Of a DNA stretch of 64,000 nucleotides, positions 53,072 to 61,723 are shown piece by piece. Made by a program: the position numbers and the translations under genes. The notes below the pieces were generated by a model, which worked only from the letters and a program-made list of their open reading frames with translations, was not told the origin of the DNA and did no database searches. How positions within the stretch are numbered: the first letter of the stretch is position 1; each line of letters begins with the position of its first letter. Origin of the DNA: Vicingaceae bacterium (GTDB lineage: Bacteria; Bacteroidota; Bacteroidia; Flavobacteriales_E; Vicingaceae); NCBI GenBank assembly GCA_028245195.1, contig JAOKCF010000003.1, positions 182,830-246,829 on the forward strand, read 5' to 3'.

Positions 53072-55774
53072 ATGGTTAAGAAAATTTTTGTAGGACTATT
53101 AATATTGGTAATTCTTATAGTAGGAACCCTGATTGCGGTGCCTTACATCTTTAAAGATGACATTGTCAAATTAGTAAAAACAGAGGCCAATAAGACAGTA
53201 AACGCCAAGATAGATTTTGGAAATTTCGATTTGAGTTTAATCAAAAGCTTTCCTGACTTTTATTTTTCCATAGAGGGAATTAAAGTAGATGGCATAGCCA
53301 AATTTGAAGGTGTTCAATTGGCAAACATTAAGGAAATTGATTTAGTAGTGGACTTAATGTCTGTTATCAAAGGTGAATCTATCAATATAAAGCGCATTTC
53401 AATTTTGGAACCAACCATAAATACCATTGTAATGGCGGATGGTTCTGCAAATTATGACATCGCTAAAACGGACTCTACTGCTTTAGTAGAAACGGAGGTT
53501 TCCAGCTCCAACACTTCCTTTAAAATGGAATTACAGCAGTTCGATATCGTTGATGGAATGCTGAAATATAACGATGCTACTTTTCCAATGTTAATGAATA
53601 TTGATGGGCTAAATATCAGTCTTCAGGGAGACTTTACAGAGAACATAACTAATTTGAAGATTGAAGGTGGAGTGAATCAACTGAGCTTAGATTACGATGG
53701 AATTAAATACATGAATCAGGTCAAGGTATTCTTAGATATGATGTTGGAGATGAACTTAGAGGAAGCGAAATATACCTTTATAGAGAATGAGTTTGGGATA
53801 AATGAATTACTGCTGAGTTTTGATGGTTGGGTAGCAATGCCGTCTGATGCTATTGACATGGACCTAACCTTCCAAGCAAAAAAAATAGAGTTTAAAGAAA
53901 TCTTGTCGCTTATTCCAGCAGAGTTTACTAAAGATTTAGAAGGAGTGGAAACTTCAGGAAAAATGTCTTTGAGCGGTTATGCGAAAGGAATCTATTTAGA
54001 AGAAAACTACCCTACTTTTGGTGCCAAATTGCAAGTCGAAAATGCTAGATTCCAATATCCTGATTTACCAAAGTCGGTGGAAGATATTCAAATTTTAGCT
54101 TCTGCAGAAAACCTAGATGGTAATTTAGACCATACGGTGGTAGACGTGCCAAAATTTCATTTGGTCATAGCAGATAACCCTTTCGATATAAACGTATTGG
54201 TAAAAACGCCAATATCTGACCCATTCATCAAGGCAGGAATGAAGGGAAAAATTACCTTAGACAACATCAAAGATGTAATTCCTTTAGAAAAGAACGATGA
54301 ACTAACTGGACAATTTATTGCTGATTTGGCGATGGAAGGAAACTTATCGACCATAGAGAAAGAGCAGTACGAAGATTTTAAAGCGAAAGGAACGTTACAG
54401 GCAATGAACATCCATTACAATTCTGAATCAATTGATTACCCTGTGGATGTAATGGAAGCTGAAATGGTATTCTCACCTCAATTTGTTGCTTTGAATAAAA
54501 TGAATATCAAACTTGGTGAGTCGGATATTCAAGCTACTGGGAAATTGGAGAACTTTATTGGATTTGCGTTGAAAGACAACCAGGTGCTAAAAGGAAATTT
54601 GGTGATTACATCTACGTATATGAATCTTGATGAGCTTGCAGGAATGGAAGATGAGAGTGCTGCATTTGCAGAAGGAGAAGCAGTGGTAGATAGTAGTTTA
54701 ATGGAGGTAGTGTTGGTTCCTAAAAACATTGACTTTACCATGTCGACAATCATTGGGAAGGTATTGTGCGATGAGTTAGTAGTTGAGAATATTAATGGAG
54801 CAATAAATTTGAAAGACGAAAGAATTTCGATGCAAGAAGTTTCGATGAATTTACTGAAAGGGAGTATGTTCATGAATGGTTATTATGAAACTTCTGATAA
54901 TCTGGCTCCCTCATACGATTTTGCGATGAACATTACAGATTTTGACTTGCAAGAAACAATGCAAAATTTTAATGCAGTGGAACAATTAGCTCCTATTGTG
55001 AAATATGGTTCAGGCCTGTATTCAACAATTTTGGATATAAAAGGAAAGTTAGATCAAAATATGGAGCTAAACTTTGATTCCATGTCTGGCAAAGGGAAAA
55101 TAAAAACGAAGAGTATTTCCATTGATGGCTACAAGCCGTTAACAAAAGTGGCAGATCTCTTAAAATATGATAAGCTAACGCCATTAATTATTAACGACGC
55201 AGATATTACATTACAGATAGTTCAAGGGAAAGTATTTGTTGACCCTTTCACAAATATGATTGGTAAAACAGAAATGACGATTTCCGGAAGTAACTCTTTT
55301 GATAAAACAATTGATTATGTATTTGCATTTGCAATTCCAAGAGAAGAGTTTGGAGGGGCCGCTAACCAAGCTGTAGATGACTTATTGGCAAAAGCTGCTG
55401 CAAACGGAGTCGATTTAAGCGGAGCAGTAGATGTTGTAAATGTTGACGTAACATTAAAAGGACCTGCTACAGATCCTAAAATTGGCACAAACTTCAAGAA
55501 AAGTACTGGTGACGCAAAAGAAGCTCTGAAAGCCAAAGCGAAGGCAGAGTTAGATGCAGCAAAGCAAAAAGCTCAAGAAGAATTAGAAAAGAAGAAAAAG
55601 GAGTTAGAGGCCCAAGGCAAGAAAGAATTGGAAAAGCAAAAACAGAAAGCTCAAGAAGAATTAGAGAGGCAAAAACAAAAGGCAGAAGAAGAACTGCAGA
55701 AGCAAAAAGAGGCGGCCAAGAAAAAATTGGAAGAAGAAGCCAAGAAAAAATTAAAAGGACTTCTTAGAAAGTAA
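53072..55774 (+). CDS. AsmA-like envelope protein with C-terminal coiled coil
   Basis: The 900-residue protein has an N-terminal membrane anchor (GLLILVILIVGTLIAVPYIF) and an AsmA domain of repeated beta strands (IDFGNFDLSLIKSFPDFYF, VLKGNLVITSTYMNLDEL, LNFDSMSGKGKIKTKSISIDG). AsmA-like proteins form long lipid-transfer bridges between membranes. The last ~95 residues are an uninterrupted Lys/Glu/Gln/Ala coiled coil (units like KQKAQEELEKKKKEL), not usual for the family, perhaps spanning periplasm or binding peptidoglycan. The gene starts 13 bp after the symporter. Confidence 0.88.
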   Translation: MVKKIFVGLLILVILIVGTLIAVPYIFKDDIVKLVKTEANKTVNAKIDFGNFDLSLIKSFPDFYFSIEGIKVDGIAKFEGVQLANIKEIDLVVDLMSVIKGESINIKRISILEPTINTIVMADGSANYDIAKTDSTALVETEVSSSNTSFKMELQQFDIVDGMLKYNDATFPMLMNIDGLNISLQGDFTENITNLKIEGGVNQLSLDYDGIKYMNQVKVFLDMMLEMNLEEAKYTFIENEFGINELLLSFDGWVAMPSDAIDMDLTFQAKKIEFKEILSLIPAEFTKDLEGVETSGKMSLSGYAKGIYLEENYPTFGAKLQVENARFQYPDLPKSVEDIQILASAENLDGNLDHTVVDVPKFHLVIADNPFDINVLVKTPISDPFIKAGMKGKITLDNIKDVIPLEKNDELTGQFIADLAMEGNLSTIEKEQYEDFKAKGTLQAMNIHYNSESIDYPVDVMEAEMVFSPQFVALNKMNIKLGESDIQATGKLENFIGFALKDNQVLKGNLVITSTYMNLDELAGMEDESAAFAEGEAVVDSSLMEVVLVPKNIDFTMSTIIGKVLCDELVVENINGAINLKDERISMQEVSMNLLKGSMFMNGYYETSDNLAPSYDFAMNITDFDLQETMQNFNAVEQLAPIVKYGSGLYSTILDIKGKLDQNMELNFDSMSGKGKIKTKSISIDGYKPLTKVADLLKYDKLTPLIINDADITLQIVQGKVFVDPFTNMIGKTEMTISGSNSFDKTIDYVFAFAIPREEFGGAANQAVDDLLAKAAANGVDLSGAVDVVNVDVTLKGPATDPKIGTNFKKSTGDAKEALKAKAKAELDAAKQKAQEELEKKKKELEAQGKKELEKQKQKAQEELERQKQKAEEELQKQKEAAKKKLEEEAKKKLKGLLRK

Positions 55775-55837
55775 GCTTTTATCTTTCTTTGCGAATTGAT
55801 TGAAATTTGGATGAACGGAGTATTTAATTTGACATTG

Positions 55838-57826
55838 ATGAAAAGAAGAGCTGCTTTAATTGCATTGCTTTTTGCATTTTCAACGGCTTTCGCGCAAGAG
55901 GATTTTGGCTGCTCTAAACCGAATAAAAAAGCTAAGAAACTTTATGATAAGGCTCAACAACTTAACTTTAAAGGAGAAGATAGTTACCGTAGTTTAATAG
56001 AGGCGGTCAAAATACAAGAAGATTATGCACAAGCACTTTCGCTTTTGGCATATATCAACGATAGGAAGCTAGAGCAATACCCGGAAAACTTAAGAATTCG
56101 AAATCGAGTTAAATCTTATTACGAAAAAACAAGAAGTGCTTGTCCGGCTTATCGTAACTTTGAAGCTACCTTCTGGTTAGCTAAGTTTTGTTACGACCAA
56201 CGAAATTATGTTCAAGCATATACGTATGTAACCGAGTATTTGTCGAATTCAAAATCAACAACAGGTAAAGAGCTCGAAGAAGCGGAAAGTATTAAAAAAA
56301 GGATAGAACAGTATAAAGAACTGTTTAAGCAGACAGTCCCTTTTAATCCAAATAAGGTTCCTGGAGTCTCTACGAATGAAGACGAGTATTTACCGATTTT
56401 GTCACCAGACAATCAATTTCTGTTTTTCACTCGGAAAACAATCGTTGATTCGAAGAGTGTTTTCGGTGAACAGGAAAAGGAGTTATTTTTTCAAAGTAGA
56501 AAACGATATAATGGTACGTACTCTAAGGGAATTCCTATGGGAACTCCTTTTAATTCTGGCAACTCGCATCAAGGAGGTTCGAGTATTTCGGTAGATAATA
56601 AATTACTCTTCATTACCATTGTGAGCCCAAGTTATACAAAAGATGGGCGATCCTACTCAAACGGCGATATTTATTATTCTGATTTTTATGATGGTAATTG
56701 GAGCGCTTTAAAAAGCATCGGAGAGCATATAAATGGTCAATTTACTTGGGAGGGTCAGCCTTCTATTTCTGCCGATAATCAAATACTTTATTTTTCTAGT
56801 GCTCGAGAAACAAGTGATACACATTATGGAGGGATGGATTTGTATAAAGTAGAACGACTGCTAAATGGAAACTGGGGAAATCCTATTAACCTTGGTCCTA
56901 AAATTAATACTTCGGGAGATGAGAAATCTCCCTTCATGCACTCCGACAGCTACACCCTTTACTTTTCATCAGATGGTCACCCGGGAGTTGGAGGGCAAGA
57001 TATCTTTTTTTCACATATTGATAAGTTCAAAGAATTTACTATCCCTGTTAATATTGGAGTTCCTATTAACACAGAAGAAGATGAGGTAGGTTTTAAGGTA
57101 AGCACAGACGGGAAGTATGGATACTTTTCTTCCAACACTCTTGGGGAGGGACTAGACATTTATAATTTTGAATTACCTGAGTTTGCCAGGCCCGATGAGG
57201 TTGCATTCATAAAAGGGGCAATAAGTTCTAAAGATCCGAATGCTGCAATGGGAATGAAAATTGAACTAAAAAATACCATGACAAATGAGGTAACGAATGG
57301 TGTAGTGGATGAGAAGACAGGAGAATATGTAGCGGTAATTAGAGCTAAAGCAAAAGAAGATGTTATGATGATGGCCAAAAAAAACGGTTACGGATTTACC
57401 TCACAATACATTAGCTCAGATCAAGATGTAATTGGTCGCCCAAAACGAGTCGCTGAGGTTGAATTTAAACCAATAGAAACAGGGCAAACCTATCAAATCA
57501 ATAACATTAACTTCGCTAAAGATTCGTATGAATTAAACTCTCAGGTTGTTAATATTTTGAATGAATTTATTGTCTTTTTAGAGGATAATGCTTCTGTTAA
57601 AGTTGCGATTCATGGTCATACAGATAATATAGGATATTCAAAAGAAAATATGTTGCTTTCAACAAATCGAGCAAAAGCCGTTTTTAATTATTTAATTATT
57701 CAGGACATAGATCCAACTCGGCTAAAGTTCAAAGGTTTTGGATCAACTAACCCAGTTGCTAGTAATAGTACAATTGAAGGAAGAGCTAAAAATAGAAGAA
57801 CGGAGTTCGTTATACTTTCCAAGTAA
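55838..57826 (+). CDS. PorE-like protein: TPR, PD40 propeller, CRD and OmpA domains
   Basis: From ATG 55838 the protein has 662 residues; the ORF track's first 14 codons from a TTG do not look like coding sequence. A Sec signal ends AFAQ. Domains in order: TPR-like helices (about 25-160), a WD40-like PD40 propeller with repeated LSPDNQFLFFTRK-, SADNQILYFSSAR- and MHSDSYTLYFSSDG-type blades (about 175-440), a carboxypeptidase-regulatory-like domain (GMKIELKNTMTNEVTNG), and a C-terminal OmpA peptidoglycan-binding domain (AIHGHTDNIGYSKENMLLS, NRAKAV). This is the order in T9SS component PorE. Unlike P. gingivalis PorE it has no lipobox. Paralogues of this layout are frequent in the phylum, so equivalence to PorE is uncertain. 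PorQ is encoded 720 bp downstream. Confidence 0.85.
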   Translation: MKRRAALIALLFAFSTAFAQEDFGCSKPNKKAKKLYDKAQQLNFKGEDSYRSLIEAVKIQEDYAQALSLLAYINDRKLEQYPENLRIRNRVKSYYEKTRSACPAYRNFEATFWLAKFCYDQRNYVQAYTYVTEYLSNSKSTTGKELEEAESIKKRIEQYKELFKQTVPFNPNKVPGVSTNEDEYLPILSPDNQFLFFTRKTIVDSKSVFGEQEKELFFQSRKRYNGTYSKGIPMGTPFNSGNSHQGGSSISVDNKLLFITIVSPSYTKDGRSYSNGDIYYSDFYDGNWSALKSIGEHINGQFTWEGQPSISADNQILYFSSARETSDTHYGGMDLYKVERLLNGNWGNPINLGPKINTSGDEKSPFMHSDSYTLYFSSDGHPGVGGQDIFFSHIDKFKEFTIPVNIGVPINTEEDEVGFKVSTDGKYGYFSSNTLGEGLDIYNFELPEFARPDEVAFIKGAISSKDPNAAMGMKIELKNTMTNEVTNGVVDEKTGEYVAVIRAKAKEDVMMMAKKNGYGFTSQYISSDQDVIGRPKRVAEVEFKPIETGQTYQINNINFAKDSYELNSQVVNILNEFIVFLEDNASVKVAIHGHTDNIGYSKENMLLSTNRAKAVFNYLIIQDIDPTRLKFKGFGSTNPVASNSTIEGRAKNRRTEFVILSK

Positions 57827-57832
57827 TCTAAT

Positions 57833-57840
57833 TACATTTG
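57833..57840 (+). promoter_or_regulatory. TANNTTTG -7 box of the DUF4920 gene
   Basis: TACATTTG is an exact match, ending 19 nt before the ATG at 57860 and starting 7 nt after the preceding stop codon. Confidence 0.68.
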
Positions 57841-57859
57841 CACGAAATTAAATCAAAAT

Positions 57860-58414
57860 ATGAAAAAGAGTGTATTATTTTTCGCTGTAGGAGCTATGTT
57901 ATTTGCTACTGCTTGTGATACAAAAAAAGTAGAGGCAGAAGAAGTTGTTGAAGAAACAACTGAGAATACGGAAGAGGCAATGGAAGCTGCAGCTGAAGAG
58001 TCAAATCAATTTGCAAATAATCCTGAGGGACATTTTGGAAAAATTATTGAGGCAGAAGGAGCTAAATTTGTAGATGAGTTTACCACACTAATGGATGGGA
58101 AAGATTCATTAAATGTAAAAATTCAAGCAGTTGCTGCGGATGTTTGCCAGAATAAAGGTTGTTGGATGAAAGTTGAAACTGCTGACGGTAACACGATGAG
58201 AATCAAGTTTAAAGATTACGGTTTCTTTGTGCCTATGGATATTACAGGAAAAAATGTAATTTTTGAAGGTGTAGCATATAGAGACACTACTTCAGTTGAA
58301 GATTTAAAACACTACGCAATGGACGGTGGTCAATCTGAAGAAGAAATTAATGCGATTATGGAACCAAAAATTAGTACTTCTTTTCTTGCAGAGGGAGTAA
58401 TTGTATTAGACTAA
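57860..58414 (+). CDS. DUF4920 lipoprotein
   Basis: The 184-residue protein has a lipobox (LFATAC, Cys19), a Glu-rich linker of about 30 residues (EAEEVVEETTENTEEAME), and a DUF4920 domain: VCQNKGCWMKVETADG, MRIKFKDYGFFVPMDITGKN and VAYRDTTSVEDLKHYAMDGG. The two cysteines of CQNKGC may form a disulfide or bind metal. Function is unknown. It has its own promoter and terminator. Confidence 0.88.
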   Translation: MKKSVLFFAVGAMLFATACDTKKVEAEEVVEETTENTEEAMEAAAEESNQFANNPEGHFGKIIEAEGAKFVDEFTTLMDGKDSLNVKIQAVAADVCQNKGCWMKVETADGNTMRIKFKDYGFFVPMDITGKNVIFEGVAYRDTTSVEDLKHYAMDGGQSEEEINAIMEPKISTSFLAEGVIVLD

Positions 58415-58437
58415 AATTACAAATGACTTTAACGTCG

Positions 58438-58470
58438 AGCCCCTTTTCAGAAATGAAAGGGGGCTTTTTT
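58438..58470 (+). terminator. Rho-independent terminator after the DUF4920 gene
   Basis: AGCCCCTTTTC pairs with GAAAGGGGGCT around a short loop and is followed by TTTTTT. It begins about 24 bp after the stop codon. Confidence 0.88.
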
Positions 58471-58547
58471 ATGTAATTAATTTATTCGCTGTCTTTATGC
58501 AACAATAAATCGCTTAATTTAGCGTCTTAAGAGATATTTTTCACCTT

Positions 58548-59588
58548 ATGATTAAAAAAATAGGATTCTTTATTTGCGCTATTTCAAGCATTTTCACTCA
58601 AGCACAATCTGGAGGAAATAACACATATGAGTTCTTAAATATCACATCTTCTGCCAGATTAGCTGCACTTGGAGGTGCACAAATTGCAGTAAAAGATAAT
58701 GATCCTTTTTTAGCATTTGATAATCCAAGTTTGTTGAACAAAGAAATGGACAACAAATTAGCTCTAACTTATCTAAACTACATTTCTGATATTGGTTCAG
58801 GATTCGCATCTTACACGAAGTCATATAAAGATATTGGCACATTTTCAGGGGCGGTGAAATTTATTGACTATGGTAAATTCACAGAAACGGATAATGCAGG
58901 CAACGAAATTGGAGAATTTTCTTCAGGGGAATATGCCTTCGTCATAGGATATGCAAGAGAAATTGATACTAATTTTTCAATCGGAGCAAATGTTAAGACA
59001 ATTTATTCAAATTTCTACGACTACAATTCTCTGGGAGCTGCGGTTGATCTAAGCGCCAGTTATTTAAGTTTAAACAGAAGGTTTACAATTGCTATGGTAG
59101 TAAAAAATATTGGGAGACAAATTACTACATATAATGATGGGGAGGAAGAGGAGTTGCCATTTGAAATACAATGGGGATTATCTAAAAGTTTTGAAAATAT
59201 ACCAATTAGGTTAGGGCTGGTGTTCCACAACCTCCAGCAATGGGATTTAAGGTATGACAATCCTAACGATGATCAAGAGTCTTCAATTTTAAATACTCCT
59301 GGAGAAGAGGAGAAAGAGGACAATAAATTTCTGCAAAACTTCGGACGTCATATAATTGTAAATACCGAGTTTTTGGTCAGTAAAAATTTCAATATCCGTT
59401 TTGGTTATAATTATCAAAGAAGAGCTGATTTGAGAATTGATGATAAGTTAGGAACCGTTGGGTTCAGTTTGGGCTTAGGTTTTAGGGTTAATAAATTTCA
59501 TCTGAGTTATGGAAGGTCGGCTTTTCATCAAGCAGCAGCCACAAATACCTTTTCAATTTCTACACGACTTTCCGATTTTATCAAGTAA
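58548..59588 (+). CDS. porQ: Type IX secretion system protein PorQ
   Basis: The 346-residue protein has a signal peptide ending at about residue 20 (TQAQS) and an outer-membrane beta-barrel of the PorV/PorQ type. The N-terminal NTYEFLNITSSARLAALGG, NDPFLAFDNPSLLNKEMDN and YLNYISDIGSGFASYTK are typical PorQ sequences, and the end GRSAFHQAAATNTFSIS closes the barrel. PorQ helps anchor exported T9SS cargo at the outer membrane through PorZ in the attachment complex. It is 9 bp upstream of cmk and probably shares its transcript, a neighbourhood seen often in Bacteroidota. Confidence 0.92.
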   Translation: MIKKIGFFICAISSIFTQAQSGGNNTYEFLNITSSARLAALGGAQIAVKDNDPFLAFDNPSLLNKEMDNKLALTYLNYISDIGSGFASYTKSYKDIGTFSGAVKFIDYGKFTETDNAGNEIGEFSSGEYAFVIGYAREIDTNFSIGANVKTIYSNFYDYNSLGAAVDLSASYLSLNRRFTIAMVVKNIGRQITTYNDGEEEELPFEIQWGLSKSFENIPIRLGLVFHNLQQWDLRYDNPNDDQESSILNTPGEEEKEDNKFLQNFGRHIIVNTEFLVSKNFNIRFGYNYQRRADLRIDDKLGTVGFSLGLGFRVNKFHLSYGRSAFHQAAATNTFSISTRLSDFIK

Positions 59589-59597
59589 TTTTGGAAA

Positions 59598-60299
59598 ATG
59601 AATCAGCCCATTATTATCGCTATTGACGGTTATTCTTCTTGTGGAAAAAGTACGATTGCTAAGGCGTTAGCAAAACGGCTAAATTATGTCTTCGTTGATA
59701 CTGGCGCAATGTACCGAGCGGTATGTTTCTACATTCTTCGCAATGAAATAGACTGGCAACATAGTTCTGAACAAGAAATAGAAAACACGTTAGACAACAT
59801 CACAATCACTTTTGAATATAATTCTGATTCACAGCAATCAGACACCTATTTAAATGGAGAGAACGTAGAACAAGAAATCCGTGGTAAGGCAGTATCTGAA
59901 GTGGTAAGTGAAATTAGCCAGATCAAATCCATTCGTAAAAGAATGGTAAGCCTTCAACAAAAAGTAGGAGTTAAAAAAGGTTTAGTTATGGATGGGCGAG
60001 ATATTGGAACTCAAGTTTTTCCAAATGCCGAATTGAAAATTTTCATGACGGCAGATCCAAAAATTCGTGCTCAGCGAAGGTTTAGTGAGCTTAAATTAAA
60101 AGGTAAGCAATTAACGATTGAAGAAGTTGAAGAGAATCTATCAACAAGAGATTATAACGATACGAATCGTAAAGAAAACCCATTGAGAAAAGCATCTGAT
60201 GCAATAGAATTAGATAATACTTATCTGAATCAAGAGGAGCAATTGAACTGGGCGTTAAGAGTGCTTCACGAAAAAAACTTAGTTAATTCCCATTTCTGA
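59598..60299 (+). CDS. cmk: Cytidylate kinase
   Basis: The 233-residue protein has the P-loop IDGYSSCGKSTIAK, DTGAMYRAVCFY, the CMP-binding MDGRDIGTQVFPNAELK and the LID RAQRRFSELKLKG. It phosphorylates CMP and dCMP. It follows porQ by 9 bp and overlaps the convergent ispH gene by 21 bp at the 3' ends. Confidence 0.96.
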   Translation: MNQPIIIAIDGYSSCGKSTIAKALAKRLNYVFVDTGAMYRAVCFYILRNEIDWQHSSEQEIENTLDNITITFEYNSDSQQSDTYLNGENVEQEIRGKAVSEVVSEISQIKSIRKRMVSLQQKVGVKKGLVMDGRDIGTQVFPNAELKIFMTADPKIRAQRRFSELKLKGKQLTIEEVEENLSTRDYNDTNRKENPLRKASDAIELDNTYLNQEEQLNWALRVLHEKNLVNSHF

Positions 60300-61505
60300 T
60301 AAAACCAACTCTTTTGGTTTGTGTCCAGGGTAAAAAGAAAGAAGCTTATCCATTACTCCGTCTACTACAGCATCAGGGCAAGATGCTCCGGAAGTTAAAA
60401 TGATCCGAACAGGATTTTTTTCTGGTAAAAAGTTTTTCGTCATTAATATTTGCTTCTCATGGAAATTGAAATGTCTAATCTTAGTAGCATTCAATAGTTC
60501 TTCATCGCTTGAGATAAAATATGTAGATAATTTCTCTTCGCATAATTCCACAAGATGAGAAGTGTTGGAACTGTTAAAGCCTCCAACAACAATCGCTAAA
60601 TCAGCTTCTTTTTCTAATAGTCCAAAGGTTGCTTGCTGATTATCATTTGTAGCATAACATAATGTATCTCTTGTATCGGCAAAGTGTAAGTCTAAATTCT
60701 CTGTGCCGTACAATTGAAACATTATTTCTTCGAAGTAATCTGCAATATCTTGAGTATCAGAAGCTAGCATGATGGTTTGATTTACAACACCAACTCGTAA
60801 TAGATGCTTCTCCGGATCAAATCCTTTTGAGTAATTACCATTAAAGAGCTGATGAAACTCTTCAACTGTCATCTTTCTTTCTATATACTCTCCCAGTTTT
60901 TTAGCTTCTTCCATGTCTTTTACAACAATAGAAGGAGAAAACTCTGAACTGTGCGAAAATGTTGCTCTCGTCTCCTCATGTTTATGCTTACCGTGAATTA
61001 TTATAGTATAATCTTCTTTACCTAACTTTTCAGATTGTTTCCAAACTTTGGTTACAAAGGGACAAGTGGTATTGTATTTTTGAATTTCTATTCCAATACC
61101 TGTTAATATAGCTTCTATTTCTAATGTCGTTCCAAATGCAGGAATAATTACGATGTCTTCTTTGGTTAGTTCTTTCCATTCTACAAACTGATTGCCTTGA
61201 GTATCCATTATAAATTGAATGCCCATAGACCTTAAGTCTGCATTTACAGATGGGTTGTGAATCATTTGACTCAATAAGTAAATACGTTTTCCAGGATTTT
61301 CTTCAACTGCTTTATATGCGATTTCAATTGCATTTTCAACTCCAAAGCAAAATCCAAAATGTCTGGCAACTAAAAATTGAACTGGTCCAAAATCTAGCAA
61401 GGTAGGAGTAAAGTCTTTTTTTCTTGGGTCAGTTTCTTTCCTACTTTTTTTAATTGTAGAAATAAAAGAACTGCGGTATGTGATAGGTATATCGAATTGT
61501 TTCAT
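60279..61505 (-). CDS. ispH: 4-hydroxy-3-methylbut-2-enyl diphosphate reductase
   Basis: The 408-residue iron-sulfur enzyme makes IPP and DMAPP in the MEP pathway. Cluster cysteines lie in RHFGFCFGVENAIEIA, NTTCPFVTKVW and TSGASCPDAVVDGVMDKL; GGFNSSNTSHLVELC and the substrate-binding Thr/Ser/His are present. It is longer than the E. coli enzyme (316) because of about 50 extra N-terminal residues and internal insertions, the usual Bacteroidota long form. It is divergent from rpsA and overlaps cmk by 21 bp at the end. Confidence 0.95.
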   Translation of the reverse strand: MKQFDIPITYRSSFISTIKKSRKETDPRKKDFTPTLLDFGPVQFLVARHFGFCFGVENAIEIAYKAVEENPGKRIYLLSQMIHNPSVNADLRSMGIQFIMDTQGNQFVEWKELTKEDIVIIPAFGTTLEIEAILTGIGIEIQKYNTTCPFVTKVWKQSEKLGKEDYTIIIHGKHKHEETRATFSHSSEFSPSIVVKDMEEAKKLGEYIERKMTVEEFHQLFNGNYSKGFDPEKHLLRVGVVNQTIMLASDTQDIADYFEEIMFQLYGTENLDLHFADTRDTLCYATNDNQQATFGLLEKEADLAIVVGGFNSSNTSHLVELCEEKLSTYFISSDEELLNATKIRHFNFHEKQILMTKNFLPEKNPVRIILTSGASCPDAVVDGVMDKLLSFYPGHKPKELVLSEMGIN

Positions 61506-61521
61506 AGCAATGTTGGTTACT

Positions 61522-61529
61522 CAAAATTA
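61522..61529 (-). promoter_or_regulatory. TANNTTTG -7 box of ispH
   Basis: On the minus strand TAATTTTG is an exact match about 17 nt before the ispH ATG. Confidence 0.65.
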
Positions 61530-61612
61530 ACGAATGGTTATAAAAGGTAAACGATATTATAAAGAGATATGTTTTAAACATAAGTCATAGATTTTTGCAT
61601 TGTGATTTTTAG

Positions 61613-61620
61613 TATATTTG
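61613..61620 (+). promoter_or_regulatory. TANNTTTG -7 box of rpsA
   Basis: TATATTTG matches exactly; TTTG at 61594-61597 is a possible -33 element. It lies about 104 nt before the preferred rpsA start, leaving a leader of about 95 nt. Confidence 0.72.
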
Positions 61621-61723
61621 CGCCCTCTTTTTGAGAACCTCGAATATCGATATTTCGGGTACTTTAATAACAACTTTCGTTTTCATATCGATTAAAAAAA
61701 CGAAATACAAAAAAATTCGATTC
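61621..61723 (+). promoter_or_regulatory. rpsA 5' leader with palindrome
   Basis: The leader contains the 12-bp perfect palindrome AATATCGATATT (61643-61654) within CGAATATCGATATTTCG, followed by AT-rich sequence and no Shine-Dalgarno site. Autogenous control of S1 through its leader is known in E. coli; similar control here is only a suggestion. The ORF track reads through this leader from a TTG at 61631. Confidence 0.4.
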
